From CAUZIZ01 sp965222655 (GTDB lineage Bacteria > Acidobacteriota > UBA6911 > RPQK01 > JAJDTT01): a DNA stretch of 64,000 bases. Numbering within the stretch: the stretch's first letter is position 1; each line of letters starts with the position of its first letter. Below are positions 1 to 8,306 of this stretch, in pieces. The notes beneath the pieces are model-generated. The model saw only the letters and a program-made list of their open reading frames with translations. It was not told the DNA's origin and did no database searches. Position numbers and translations under genes: made by a program. The DNA is taken from contig CBDCUP010000022.1 of assembly GCA_965222655.1 (NCBI GenBank), positions 186,001-250,000 on the forward strand. Reading direction: 5' to 3'.

Positions 1-75
1 GGGCCAGTCTACCGAAAACCAACCGCTCTGGGCAGTTGACCAATACCCCAAGGGGAGGATAGCCTCGACCCTTGG

Positions 76-1266
76 GTGGCATCTGAATCAAATCGAATCC
101 TTCGAGTGGGCATGGTGGGACTGGGATTGGTCTCTGCCACGCACATAAAGGGTTACGCCAGGCACCCCGGGGTACGGGTCACAGCCGTCTGTGACCGGGA
201 CCGACCTCGCGCCGAAGAGTTTGCCGAACTGCATCAGATTCCAGAGGTGTATGACGCCTACGAGGCTCTCCTGGAGGGGGCTCAGGTCGATGTCATCAGC
301 ATCGCCACACCCACCCATCTTCACGCTGCCATGACGCTGCAAGCCGTTCGGAGCGGCAGGCACGTCCACTGCGAGAAACCCTTTTGCCGCTTTCTGGCTG
401 AGGGGCAGCTAGCTACCGAGGAAGCACATCGTAGAAGCCTGTCTATTGCTGTCGGTGAGACGTACGTCTTTCTTTCCTCCTTCCGAAAGGCCCGTGAGCT
501 GATCGAGGCGGGTGAGATCGGCCGACCGCTGCAACTGCGACAGCGACATGGATCCTGGCTCGAACGAAGTACCAGCCCTCCCTGGCCGGTACCCCAAGAT
601 CGGGGTTGGCGCCTCAACCCCAGCCTCTCTGGGGGTGGCGACTATCCCTGGCTCTTCGACCATTCAGTACATTTCTTTGCCTCCGCCGAATACCTGATGC
701 TTGACCAACAGGTACACGAGGTCTACGCAGTCTCGTCGCAGCGCTCGAACACGATCGAAGTAGAAGGCGCGGCCCACGATCCCTACACCACTTCAATAAT
801 CGACGTCCCCATCCTGATCTGGAAATACGAAGATCCAGAGCTACAGGGTCTGTGGGCACGGGCGGAGCGCCTCAATGGGAAATACGATCACATGAAGGGT
901 TTCAGTGCTTCGATCTTCGGTGAGAGCGGCATGATTGAAGTCTTGGGTGAGGGAGGGAACAACCTGCTTTGGGAAGGAGAGCAGGTTCACCTGGTTCTTC
1001 ACCGCTCCGGGAAGCGGTCGCTATCCTTCCGCTTCGACGAGGAGAAAGATGCTGTGTGGGATTCGGAGATCAGCTACTACGGCCAGGGACATATCAACCA
1101 GGTCCAACACTTCGTAGACGCTGTACTCAACGGCACGAACCCGCGTTATGGGGCGGAAGATGGGCTCCGGAGCGTTCGATGCACCTTGGCGGCGATCCGG
1201 TCGGCGCGGGAAGGCCGGCCCGTACGGGTCGAGGAAATCGGGCCTGAGTACAAGGCCTACGAATAG
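76..1266 (+). CDS. Gfo/Idh/MocA family oxidoreductase
   Basis: This 396-residue protein is a cytoplasmic NAD(P)-dependent oxidoreductase of the glucose-fructose oxidoreductase / inositol dehydrogenase family. The N-terminal Rossmann fold shows VGMVGLGLVSATHIKGY followed by an acidic strand end (VTAVCDRD). The family motif HCEKPF lies near residue 98, where the lysine normally takes part in catalysis. The C-terminal two thirds is the alpha/beta substrate domain. The start is GTG with no clear alternative ATG nearby, and there is no signal peptide, unlike the Tat-exported relative at 8307. The substrate cannot be deduced; such enzymes usually act on sugars, inositols or their derivatives. It stands alone, followed by two palindromic repeats. 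Confidence 0.85.
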   Translation: MASESNRILRVGMVGLGLVSATHIKGYARHPGVRVTAVCDRDRPRAEEFAELHQIPEVYDAYEALLEGAQVDVISIATPTHLHAAMTLQAVRSGRHVHCEKPFCRFLAEGQLATEEAHRRSLSIAVGETYVFLSSFRKARELIEAGEIGRPLQLRQRHGSWLERSTSPPWPVPQDRGWRLNPSLSGGGDYPWLFDHSVHFFASAEYLMLDQQVHEVYAVSSQRSNTIEVEGAAHDPYTTSIIDVPILIWKYEDPELQGLWARAERLNGKYDHMKGFSASIFGESGMIEVLGEGGNNLLWEGEQVHLVLHRSGKRSLSFRFDEEKDAVWDSEISYYGQGHINQVQHFVDAVLNGTNPRYGAEDGLRSVRCTLAAIRSAREGRPVRVEEIGPEYKAYE

Positions 1267-1309
1267 TCCTTCGGAAATCGCTTGGCCGCCAGCCGGTTCG
1301 TTCGAGAAA

Positions 1310-1443
1310 GAAACTTCAGTCGAGTGACGTGGGGGCGGTCTCCAGGCCGCCGTGGTTCGAGCCAAATAGCTCGAAAGCGGAAGACTTCGGCCTGGAGACC
1401 GAACCCACGTCCGCCAACCGAAGGAACCAAATGAAGTTTCAGG
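1310..1443. repeat. MITE-like palindromic element, GAAACTTC family, copy 1
   Basis: The element is bounded by GAAACTTCAG on the left and its near complement ATGAAGTTTCAG on the right. Inside is a long imperfect hairpin: ACGTGGGGGCGGTCTCCAGG near 1327 pairs with CCTGGAGACCGAACCCACGT near 1391. There is no open reading frame of note. The same outer arms bound elements at 1484 and 9608, although the hairpin core differs from theirs. Confidence 0.6.
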
Positions 1444-1483
1444 TTAGTCCCGCCCCCAGGAAGCACTGGCCCCATTCGAGAAC

Positions 1484-1649
1484 GAAACTTCCGTCAGTGC
1501 TAGCTACGAACATCGAGAGCTGAGTGACGCTTGTAGCACGGGCACTCCTGCCCGTTGGTGTCCTCCACGGGCAAGAGTGCCCGTGCTACAGGTCACTGCT
1601 CTGTCAGATGCTGTCTCCTACACCTTCCCTCTGCCAAATGAAGTTTCAG
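1484..1649. repeat. MITE-like palindromic element, GAAACTTC family, copy 2
   Basis: Outer arms GAAACTTCCGTCA (left) and TGAAGTTTCAG (right) enclose a hairpin whose arms are TGTAGCACGGGCACTCCTGC and GCAAGAGTGCCCGTGCTACA. It is nearly identical along its whole length to the copy at 9608-9772. The upstream reading frame of the PIG-L gene runs through this element, which argues that the PIG-L start lies downstream of it. Confidence 0.7.
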
Positions 1650-1679
1650 CTCAGACTCAGGTATCATCAGGCATCAGCC

Positions 1680-4322
1680 ATGGCATCACGTCGGACCTGT
1701 CAAATTTTCGCATTCCTCTGTTTCCAGGCCCTCTTCCCTCTCTTTGGCCAAGCCGAGATGGTCCAGGAGGACCAGGGAGTCACCGGATTCGGTTTGGCCC
1801 TGCGCAAGCTGGGGACGGTTGGGTGCGTTCTCTACGTGACCGCCCACCCCGATGATGAGAACAATGCATTGCTCGTCAAGCTGAGCCGCGGCCAGGGATT
1901 CCGCACCGGGCTACTGACCCTTACTCGCGGAGACGGGGGACAGAACGAGATCGGCCCGGAGCTATTCGAAGCCCTGGGCGTGCTGCGCACCCAGGAACTG
2001 ATGACCGTCCACCGCTACGATGGAGCCGAACAGTTCTTCACTCGTGCCTTCGAGTTCGGCTATTCCTTCAGCGTCGAAGAGACCCTGGAAAAATGGGGAG
2101 AGGAGGAAATCCTTGGCGACATGGTGCGCGTCATTCGGAGCTTCCGTCCCCAGGTTGTGATCTCTCTGAGTCCGGAGGGAACCGGCGGCGGTCAGCATCA
2201 TCAGACATCAGCCCGTCTGACCGCCAAGGCTTTTCGTCTTGCCGGGGATCCAGAAAGTTTTCCTGATCAGCTTGGGGAAGAGCTTCGGCCCTGGCAGCCT
2301 AAACGCCTTTTCCAGACCTCTCTCCCGGGACAGAAGAAATCGAAGGAACCCTCTGAAGTGGTCACCGTGGAAGTCGACCTGGGAACGTACGATCCCCTCC
2401 TGGGCGAGTCCTATGCCGAATTCGGTGCTCGCGCCAGAGGGAACCACCGCTGCCAGGGAATGAATGTCCTACCGGATCCTGCACCCAGTACGGCCACACT
2501 CCTACTGGCCGACCAGGTGTTGGACTCGAAGCCAAAGGGAGAGAGTCTATTCGAGGACCTGGACCTGACCCTTCACTCGATTTCCTCCTACGATTCCAGA
2601 CTGAAGGACGGGCTTCGCCGACTGGCAGAGCTGGTTTCAAAATCTCAAGAGGCCTACCGACATTCCAACTATAGTGGGGCCACCAAGACCCTCAGCAAGG
2701 GCTTGGACCTGGTCCGCAGACTCAAGGGCTCGACCGAACACCCTGAGGCCCGGTTTCTGCTCGAGAGCAAGCAATCGGACTTTGTGCTTGCACTGGAAAA
2801 GGGTCATTTCCTCTACTTCGATGCGATACTCGTAGACAAGCGCGACGGCAACCTGGTCCCCGGCGAAGAGTTCGAGGTCGCGAGCCGCTTCCGAACTCCG
2901 GAAGGATCATCTCTGAGTGTAGATTGGATCTACTTCCTCCAGAATTCACGGGTACTCGGACTCTCCACCAGAATCAAGGATAGCCAGGTAAGCAGCAGGT
3001 CCGTTCGGGTGAAAATGACAGTCCCCAGAGACAGTGAGCCAACCCAGCCCTACTGGTATCGGAGCGACCCGTCTATCGACCGATTCTCTACCCGGGAAAG
3101 CTTCCAAGGAACGGAAGCAGTCTCACCACCCTTCCTGAAGGCGCGCCTAGAGTTTCGAAGCGGCGACGTGCCGCTGGCAGTTGAACGACCCGTCCGGTAT
3201 CGCTGGTTCGACGCCGCGGTGGGGCGCGCACGGGAATCGGAGATCCAGATTGTGCCGGAACTTTCGGTCGTTCTTCAGCCGGCGGTCCGGGTTGTGGCTT
3301 TGGGAAAGACCCGTGAGAAGGAGTTTCAGGTAACCGTCCGCAATAACCGACCGGGAAAGATCAAGGCGCGTGTCTTTCTCGAGACCCCCACTGGCTGGGA
3401 ATCCCATCCCCTGATGCACGAACTGGAGTTCAACCAGGAGAATGAGAGCATCCCGGTCATCTTCAGGGTCAGGGTACCGGAAGGATTGGAGCCGGGGGAG
3501 TATTCGGTGGGGGCCCGAGCGGTGGGGACCCGAACCAGGAGCGGCCGTAAGACCTACGATCTGGGATATCAGATCATCGACTACCACCACATCCAGACGC
3601 GCCACGTGTACCGGCCGGCGCTGGCTGTCGTCAAGGCTTTCCCTCTGAACCTACCCCGGCTCAAGGTTGGTTACGTGAGCGGTGTCGGAGACGAGGTGGG
3701 AAAAGCGACGGAAGAACTGGGACTGGAGGTCACCTATCTCGACCGTGAGTCCTTGGCGACGGGCGACCTGGGAGCATTCGATGTCATCGTGACCGGCGTT
3801 CGTGCCTATCTCAACCGTGATGACTTGAGGGCATTCAATCACCGTCTGCTCCAATATGTCAACGATGGGGGGCATCTGGTCGTCCAGTACAACAAGTATG
3901 AATTCAACCAAGCTCAATACGGACCCTATCCCTCGAAGATTGATCGACCACACGATCGCGTCACCGATGAAGATTCGCTGGTTCGAATCCTGGTACCCGA
4001 CCACCCTGTTTTCGTCTCTCCGAACAAGCTGAAGAGGGAAGACTGGCGAGGATGGGTGCAGGAACGAGGCCTCTACTTCTGGGGAGAATGGGATGGCCAC
4101 TACCAGCCTCTTCTAGAGCTACGGGATCCGTGGCCCTACAACAACGAAGCCAAGAGGGGCTCGCTGCTGATTGCCCGTTACGGCAAGGGAACCTACGTGT
4201 ACACCGGACTGAGTTTCTTCCGTCAGCTCCCAGCCGGCGTTCCAGGGGCCTTCCGGCTCTGGGTGAACCTGCTGTCTTTGGGCCAGGCACCGCCGGACGC
4301 AGACGCCGCGAAGCCAGATTGA
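1680..4322 (+). CDS. Secreted PIG-L family deacetylase, large form
   Basis: This is a zinc-dependent N-acetylglucosaminyl deacetylase-like protein (PIG-L/LmbE family). The signature AHPDDE is at residues 55-60 from the chosen start, with the second metal region represented by the downstream GGGQHHQTS stretch. I chose the ATG at 1680 because it is followed by a good signal peptide (about residues 5-28, ending at FGQAE), while the open frame upstream to 1524 is made of a palindromic repeat. After the roughly 250-residue catalytic domain come a beta-rich middle region and a C-terminal alpha/beta domain (around LKVGYVSGVGDEVG and DGGHLVVQY) that resembles a GATase-like fold. Total length is about 880 residues, far longer than a stand-alone LmbE protein. 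The large form is familiar in acidobacteria and planctomycetes, where the substrate is not known. It probably acts outside the cytoplasm. Confidence 0.8.
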   Translation: MASRRTCQIFAFLCFQALFPLFGQAEMVQEDQGVTGFGLALRKLGTVGCVLYVTAHPDDENNALLVKLSRGQGFRTGLLTLTRGDGGQNEIGPELFEALGVLRTQELMTVHRYDGAEQFFTRAFEFGYSFSVEETLEKWGEEEILGDMVRVIRSFRPQVVISLSPEGTGGGQHHQTSARLTAKAFRLAGDPESFPDQLGEELRPWQPKRLFQTSLPGQKKSKEPSEVVTVEVDLGTYDPLLGESYAEFGARARGNHRCQGMNVLPDPAPSTATLLLADQVLDSKPKGESLFEDLDLTLHSISSYDSRLKDGLRRLAELVSKSQEAYRHSNYSGATKTLSKGLDLVRRLKGSTEHPEARFLLESKQSDFVLALEKGHFLYFDAILVDKRDGNLVPGEEFEVASRFRTPEGSSLSVDWIYFLQNSRVLGLSTRIKDSQVSSRSVRVKMTVPRDSEPTQPYWYRSDPSIDRFSTRESFQGTEAVSPPFLKARLEFRSGDVPLAVERPVRYRWFDAAVGRARESEIQIVPELSVVLQPAVRVVALGKTREKEFQVTVRNNRPGKIKARVFLETPTGWESHPLMHELEFNQENESIPVIFRVRVPEGLEPGEYSVGARAVGTRTRSGRKTYDLGYQIIDYHHIQTRHVYRPALAVVKAFPLNLPRLKVGYVSGVGDEVGKATEELGLEVTYLDRESLATGDLGAFDVIVTGVRAYLNRDDLRAFNHRLLQYVNDGGHLVVQYNKYEFNQAQYGPYPSKIDRPHDRVTDEDSLVRILVPDHPVFVSPNKLKREDWRGWVQERGLYFWGEWDGHYQPLLELRDPWPYNNEAKRGSLLIARYGKGTYVYTGLSFFRQLPAGVPGAFRLWVNLLSLGQAPPDADAAKPD

Positions 4323-4424
4323 TTGGCGTAGCCCCGACGACTGGCCTGACCACGTCCGACGTGGTTCCCAAGAAGTGTCGATCTGGTTGATTCCGAAGCA
4401 TCTTTGCAGGGAGAATGGCCGGCC

Positions 4425-5705
4425 ATGGACCGAGACGACGCTTCGGAGATACCTCTGCCCGAGCAGGAGGATTCGAGTCTAGAGTCGGGGGCCAGCCGCC
4501 TCTTCTCGCGCACGTTTCACGCCTTTCGATACCGTGACTTCCGCTTGATGTGGTGTGGAGCCTTCACCTCTACCGTCGGCACCTGGATGCAGACAGTCTC
4601 CCAGGCCTGGTTGGTGTTCTCTCTGACCGGATCTCCTTTCTACCTGGGCCTGATTGCCTTTCTGGCCGAGGCACCGATCATGCTCTTCTCGATCCTGGGG
4701 GGCGCTGCGGCGGATCGCATCGATCGCCGCAAACTGATCCTCGGGTCCCAATATGCCCAGATGAGCTCGGCCTTCATCTTGACCGCCCTGATCTACTGGG
4801 ACCTGATCCAGATCTGGCACTTCATGGTGTTGGTCTCGCTGGTTGGGACGGCTCAGGCGTTTGGCGCTCCCGCCTACCAGGCTCTGATTCCCGGGCTGGT
4901 GAAAAGGAAGGACATGCCGAACGCCATTGCTTTGAACTCGATCCAGTTCAATCTGGCGAGGGTATTGGGCCCGGTCCTGGCAGGTATCGTAATGCACTCC
5001 TTTGGGGCAGCGGCCTGCTTTGCCTTGAACGGGGTCTCCTTCCTGGCCGTGATCGTGAGCCTTCTGCTGATCCGATCGAGCTTCTCTCCCGCACCTTCCA
5101 GCGACTCCGTATGGCATCAAATCAAGGAAGGATTCAGATTCGTCAAGGCTCAAGGGGCCCTCTGGCAGCTGAGTATCCTGGGTTTTGCCAGCACCTTTTT
5201 AGGCCTTCCGGTGCTGACTCTACTGCCCGTTTTTGCCCGGGACGTCTTCGATCTGGGACCGGGTGGTTACGCCACCATGATGGCATTCTCGGGAGCCGGC
5301 GCGGTCGTCGGGGCCCTCGTGTACGCCAACCTGGCCTGGATGAAGAACCGGGGCAGGTTCGTCCTGCTGGTCCAGCTGCTTCTGTCAGCTCTTCTGGCGC
5401 TGTTCGCCTTCTCCCAGGATTTCTACCTTGCCTGTGCCCTCCTCTTCCTCGTCGGCATCTGCATGATGTTGCTCTTCGCATCTATCACCTCCCTGGTCCA
5501 ACTGGCCACCACCGACGAGATGCGAGGAAGAGTGATGAGCATTTTCACGGTCAGCTTTCGCGGGGGAATCCCGCTGGGCAACCTGCTGGCTGGCGCGCTG
5601 GCCTCGAGGATTTCACCCTCGTTTGCAATCCTCGTCGGAAGTGCTCTGCTGGCCGTAGTAGCGTCTAGCTTCCTCGCCCTCAAGGGAAAGGTCAGCAGGC
5701 TCTAG
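4425..5705 (+). CDS. Major facilitator superfamily exporter
   Basis: This is a polytopic inner-membrane transporter of about 426 residues with roughly 12 predicted hydrophobic segments. The N-terminal part (FRYRDFRLMWCGAFTSTVGTWMQ) is typical of the MFS_3 / enterobactin-exporter-like group, and the loop between helices 2 and 3 carries the MFS signature variant GGAAADRIDRRKL. An open frame begins at a TTG at 4404, but the ATG at 4425 is preceded by GGGAGAAT as a ribosome-binding site and is preferred. The substrate cannot be predicted; members export siderophores, drugs or metabolites. The gene is followed directly by a palindrome at 5705-5793 that could end its transcript. Confidence 0.85.
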   Translation: MDRDDASEIPLPEQEDSSLESGASRLFSRTFHAFRYRDFRLMWCGAFTSTVGTWMQTVSQAWLVFSLTGSPFYLGLIAFLAEAPIMLFSILGGAAADRIDRRKLILGSQYAQMSSAFILTALIYWDLIQIWHFMVLVSLVGTAQAFGAPAYQALIPGLVKRKDMPNAIALNSIQFNLARVLGPVLAGIVMHSFGAAACFALNGVSFLAVIVSLLLIRSSFSPAPSSDSVWHQIKEGFRFVKAQGALWQLSILGFASTFLGLPVLTLLPVFARDVFDLGPGGYATMMAFSGAGAVVGALVYANLAWMKNRGRFVLLVQLLLSALLALFAFSQDFYLACALLFLVGICMMLLFASITSLVQLATTDEMRGRVMSIFTVSFRGGIPLGNLLAGALASRISPSFAILVGSALLAVVASSFLALKGKVSRL

Positions 5706-5793
5706 CCCGGATTTCCCATCGCTTGTCTACTGCGTCGCCGCAAACATCCGTCCTGGCGGCACCTCGCTACGACAAGCGATGGGAAATCCGGGC
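5705..5793. repeat. Palindromic intergenic repeat, GCCCGGATTTC family
   Basis: Perfect 23-bp inverted arms (GCCCGGATTTCCCATCGCTT... at 5705-5727 and its complement at 5771-5793) flank a 43-bp loop containing CGTCCTGGCGGC. It overlaps the stop codon region of the MFS gene. A related, longer copy lies at 60316-60492 and a fragment at about 21215-21275. It may also act as a transcription terminator hairpin. Confidence 0.7.
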
Positions 5794-5911
5794 AAACCAG
5801 GTCCCCGGCAGACCAATAGTTCTATGTTATGATCCCTTCCGTTATCATTGGTTTTCTCGTGTCGTTTAGTGTCAATCCATACCTTTCGCTGCCCATCGCT
5901 CTGGAGCCAAA

Positions 5912-7036
5912 ATGAGAAATTCGCTGACGCATGACGCGAACCCGAAACACCCTCTGATGATGCTGTTCGCGGCCATCATACTGGTCTCGATGCCCTGGCT
6001 CGGGTGTGCGCCCGGACCGGCCGGGCAAGAGCCGGCACAGCAGGAGGACTCGAACCTTCCCCAAATCATGGCTGTCGTCAGCGGATTGGAGATCCCACAG
6101 GACGAGGTCTTGAAAGCGGCCGATGGGAAACTCGAGAAACTCAAGATGGAACGGCTTCAGTTTGAAGCCAAGTACAAGAAGGGACATTTCGAAGCACTAA
6201 AGTCGAGCCTCGAGAGCTTGGTTCAGAAAGAGCTTATGAAGAGGGAGGCGGAGGAACGCTCTATCGGGGTAGAGGAACTCCTGGAGGCAGAAGTTCAGAG
6301 CAAGGTAGTGCAGCCGGGCGAGAAGGAGATCTCTTCTCTGTACGAGACCAATAAGAAACGCCTGGGGAAGCCACTGAAAGAGGTCGAGCCACAGATCCGC
6401 AAATACCTCGAACAGCAGAGTTACAATCAGAATCACCAACTGTTCGTTGCAAGACTCAAGGAGAAGTACAGCGTCGAGTATCTTCTTCAGCCTCCTCGAG
6501 CCGATGTAGCATTCGAAGGCAGTCCCTCCGAAGGACCCAGAGACGCTTCCGTGACCCTGGTCGAATTCTCAGACTTCCAGTGCCCCTACTGTTCTCGCAT
6601 ACAACCCGCGCTCAAGCAGATAAAGGACACCTACGGAGAGAAAGTGCGCCTCGTATTTCGGCAGTTTCCGCTCAACAGCATCCATCCCCAGGCCCAGAAG
6701 GCAGCCGAAGCCTCTCTTTGTGCCAACGATCAGGGTAGATTCTGGGAAATGCACGACAAGCTCTTCGAGACCGATACCAGCCTCAAGGTTGACGATATCA
6801 GAGAAAGGGCCACCAGCCTGGAGTTGAACCTGGAGGAGTTCAGCCAATGCTTGGACTCCGGCAAATATGCCGCAACGGTGCAGCAGGACGTGCTCGACGG
6901 TGTCAAGGCTGGCGTGACGGGAACCCCTGCCCTATTCATCAACGGCCTCTCATTCTCGGGAGCTCGCTCCTTTGAGAAGATCTCCGAGGCCATCGAGGTC
7001 GAGCTCCAGAAGAACAGCAGCTCACCTGAAGGATGA
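5912..7036 (+). CDS. Lipoprotein with SurA-like N-terminus and DsbA-type thioredoxin domain
   Basis: The 374-residue product begins with a hydrophobic signal and a lipobox-like WLGC (Cys32), so it is probably a membrane-anchored periplasmic lipoprotein. Residues about 50-190 are helical and charged and resemble the N-terminal region of SurA/PpiC-type chaperones (VVSGLEIPQDEV, then a long helix, then QIRKYLEQQ). Residues about 198-365 form a DsbA/DsbG-like thioredoxin fold with the active site CPYC at 224-227 (SDFQCPYCSRIQP) and the cis-proline motif GTPALFING. It is likely to be a thiol-disulfide oxidoreductase for secreted proteins. The stop codon overlaps the ATG of the next gene by 4 bp (ATGA), indicating translational coupling with the HupE/UreJ protein. 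Confidence 0.85.
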   Translation: MRNSLTHDANPKHPLMMLFAAIILVSMPWLGCAPGPAGQEPAQQEDSNLPQIMAVVSGLEIPQDEVLKAADGKLEKLKMERLQFEAKYKKGHFEALKSSLESLVQKELMKREAEERSIGVEELLEAEVQSKVVQPGEKEISSLYETNKKRLGKPLKEVEPQIRKYLEQQSYNQNHQLFVARLKEKYSVEYLLQPPRADVAFEGSPSEGPRDASVTLVEFSDFQCPYCSRIQPALKQIKDTYGEKVRLVFRQFPLNSIHPQAQKAAEASLCANDQGRFWEMHDKLFETDTSLKVDDIRERATSLELNLEEFSQCLDSGKYAATVQQDVLDGVKAGVTGTPALFINGLSFSGARSFEKISEAIEVELQKNSSSPEG

Positions 7037-8103
7037 GCTTGCGACCGTCAGCCTGGCTATTGTTTCCCTTGCTCCTGGCTGCTCTGTCCTCCGGTGCACT
7101 CCACGCTCACCAGGGTTCTCTGGCCTTCTGGACCATTGAGGCGGGCCCTGAAGCGATCAACAGCAAGATCGTCATCTCTCTGCTCGACCTGAACTTCCTC
7201 AAAGCGCTGGATCGTGATGAAGACGGGCTCCTCGATTACGACGAGGTTGTCGCAAAGCGAGTCCTGGTCGAGGAAAAAATTCTTCAGCATTTCTTGATCC
7301 GAAATGACGGGCAACAAGGGACGACCGAGGTGCGTGATCTCCGTGTCCTCAAGTCCGGCAACCTTGAGCTTTCCGTTCGCCACCGGTTCGGGAGTAGGCT
7401 GGGTGTTCTCGAAATTGAGTCCACCCTTTTTGAGCTAACCGACGACCAACATCAGACCCTGTGTCGGATAGGGGTCGAGGGTGAATTCACAGAGTATATG
7501 CTCAGCGTCCGCAACCCGGTCGAGCGTATAGAGATTCTCCAGGGATGGCCTGGCCTGATTCAACGGATGGGCCGGTTCCTGAAATTGGGAGTCGAGCACA
7601 TCTTTACGGGCTACGATCACCTTGCCTTCCTCGTAGGACTCATCGTGCTCGGAGGACCGCTGTCAGCGCTGGTCGGTGTCGTCTCTTCGTTCACCGTGGC
7701 CCACAGCCTGACGTTGATCCTGGCCACCCTGGACATCGTAGTGCTTCCGACCCCATTTGTAGAGACGGCGATCGCCCTCAGCATCTGCTACATCGCGCTG
7801 GAGAACATGTTCGTACGGGAGATCAAGTACCGTTGGGTCATTACCTTTTTTTTCGGTCTCATCCACGGCTTCGGATTCTCAAACATCCTGCGACAAATGG
7901 AACTGCCCCGCAGTGGTCTGTTCACCTCACTCCTATCGTTCAATCTGGGGGTAGAAATCGGACAGATTCTGATCATCCTGGTGATCTTCCCTTTGATACT
8001 ATACGTCAGCCGAAAATCATGGCATCCACTTGCCATTACCCTCACCTCCAGCATCATCCTGGCCCTGGGAGGGTTTTGGTTTGTGGAGCGGATCGCACCA
8101 TGA
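7033..8103 (+). CDS. HupE/UreJ family membrane protein with EF-hand-like loop
   Basis: The 356-residue protein has a signal peptide (residues 1-26, ending ALHAHQG), an N-terminal extracytoplasmic domain of about 170 residues, and a C-terminal membrane domain of the HupE/UreJ type (EHIFTGYDHLAFLVGLIVLGG; further helices with GLIHGFGFSNIL). The conserved histidines in GYDHLAF and IHGFGF fit a metal-transport role; family members are linked to nickel or cobalt uptake. An EF-hand-like loop DRDEDGLLDYDE sits near residue 57 of the soluble part, which may bind calcium. It is translationally coupled to the DsbA-type lipoprotein upstream. The metal is not deducible from sequence. A four-copy palindromic repeat starts right at its stop codon. 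Confidence 0.8.
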   Translation: MSLRPSAWLLFPLLLAALSSGALHAHQGSLAFWTIEAGPEAINSKIVISLLDLNFLKALDRDEDGLLDYDEVVAKRVLVEEKILQHFLIRNDGQQGTTEVRDLRVLKSGNLELSVRHRFGSRLGVLEIESTLFELTDDQHQTLCRIGVEGEFTEYMLSVRNPVERIEILQGWPGLIQRMGRFLKLGVEHIFTGYDHLAFLVGLIVLGGPLSALVGVVSSFTVAHSLTLILATLDIVVLPTPFVETAIALSICYIALENMFVREIKYRWVITFFFGLIHGFGFSNILRQMELPRSGLFTSLLSFNLGVEIGQILIILVIFPLILYVSRKSWHPLAITLTSSIILALGGFWFVERIAP

Positions 8104-8260
8104 GGTCGCACGTCTGAACGTCTAAACGTCGCACGTCTCTTAGCCGGGGGCGGACAGCTTTGGAACTGACAGCGGCGGAAACATGAAGGTTCGAAGACCA
8201 CCACCGGTGAGCCATGACCTGAGACGTGCGACGTTCGGACGTTCCGACGTGCGACCTCTT
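8102..8260. repeat. Palindromic repeat, GAGGTCGCACGTC family, copy 1
   Basis: Inverted arms GAGGTCGCACGTC and GACGTGCGACCTC enclose short stuttered repeats (CGTCTGAACGTCTAAACGTC on the left, ACGTTCGGACGTTCCGACGT on the right) and a core of about 85 bp. The core (GCTTTGGAACTGACAG...) is in the opposite orientation to the copies at 44783 and 53203. The element begins inside the stop codon region of the upstream gene. Confidence 0.75.
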
Positions 8261-8306
8261 GTTCCCACGTGCAATTTTCAACTTCTCCCTGCTATAGTAA
8301 ATACCC

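Noticed and set aside
1524..1679. N-terminal extension of the PIG-L protein
   Set aside because: This stretch is the palindromic GAAACTTC-family repeat, duplicated at 9608, and the signal peptide starts at 1680.
4550..5668. 372-codon plus-strand frame overlapping the MFS gene
   Set aside because: The MFS frame has the hydrophobic pattern and family motifs; the other frame is polar and arginine/glycine-rich without a domain.
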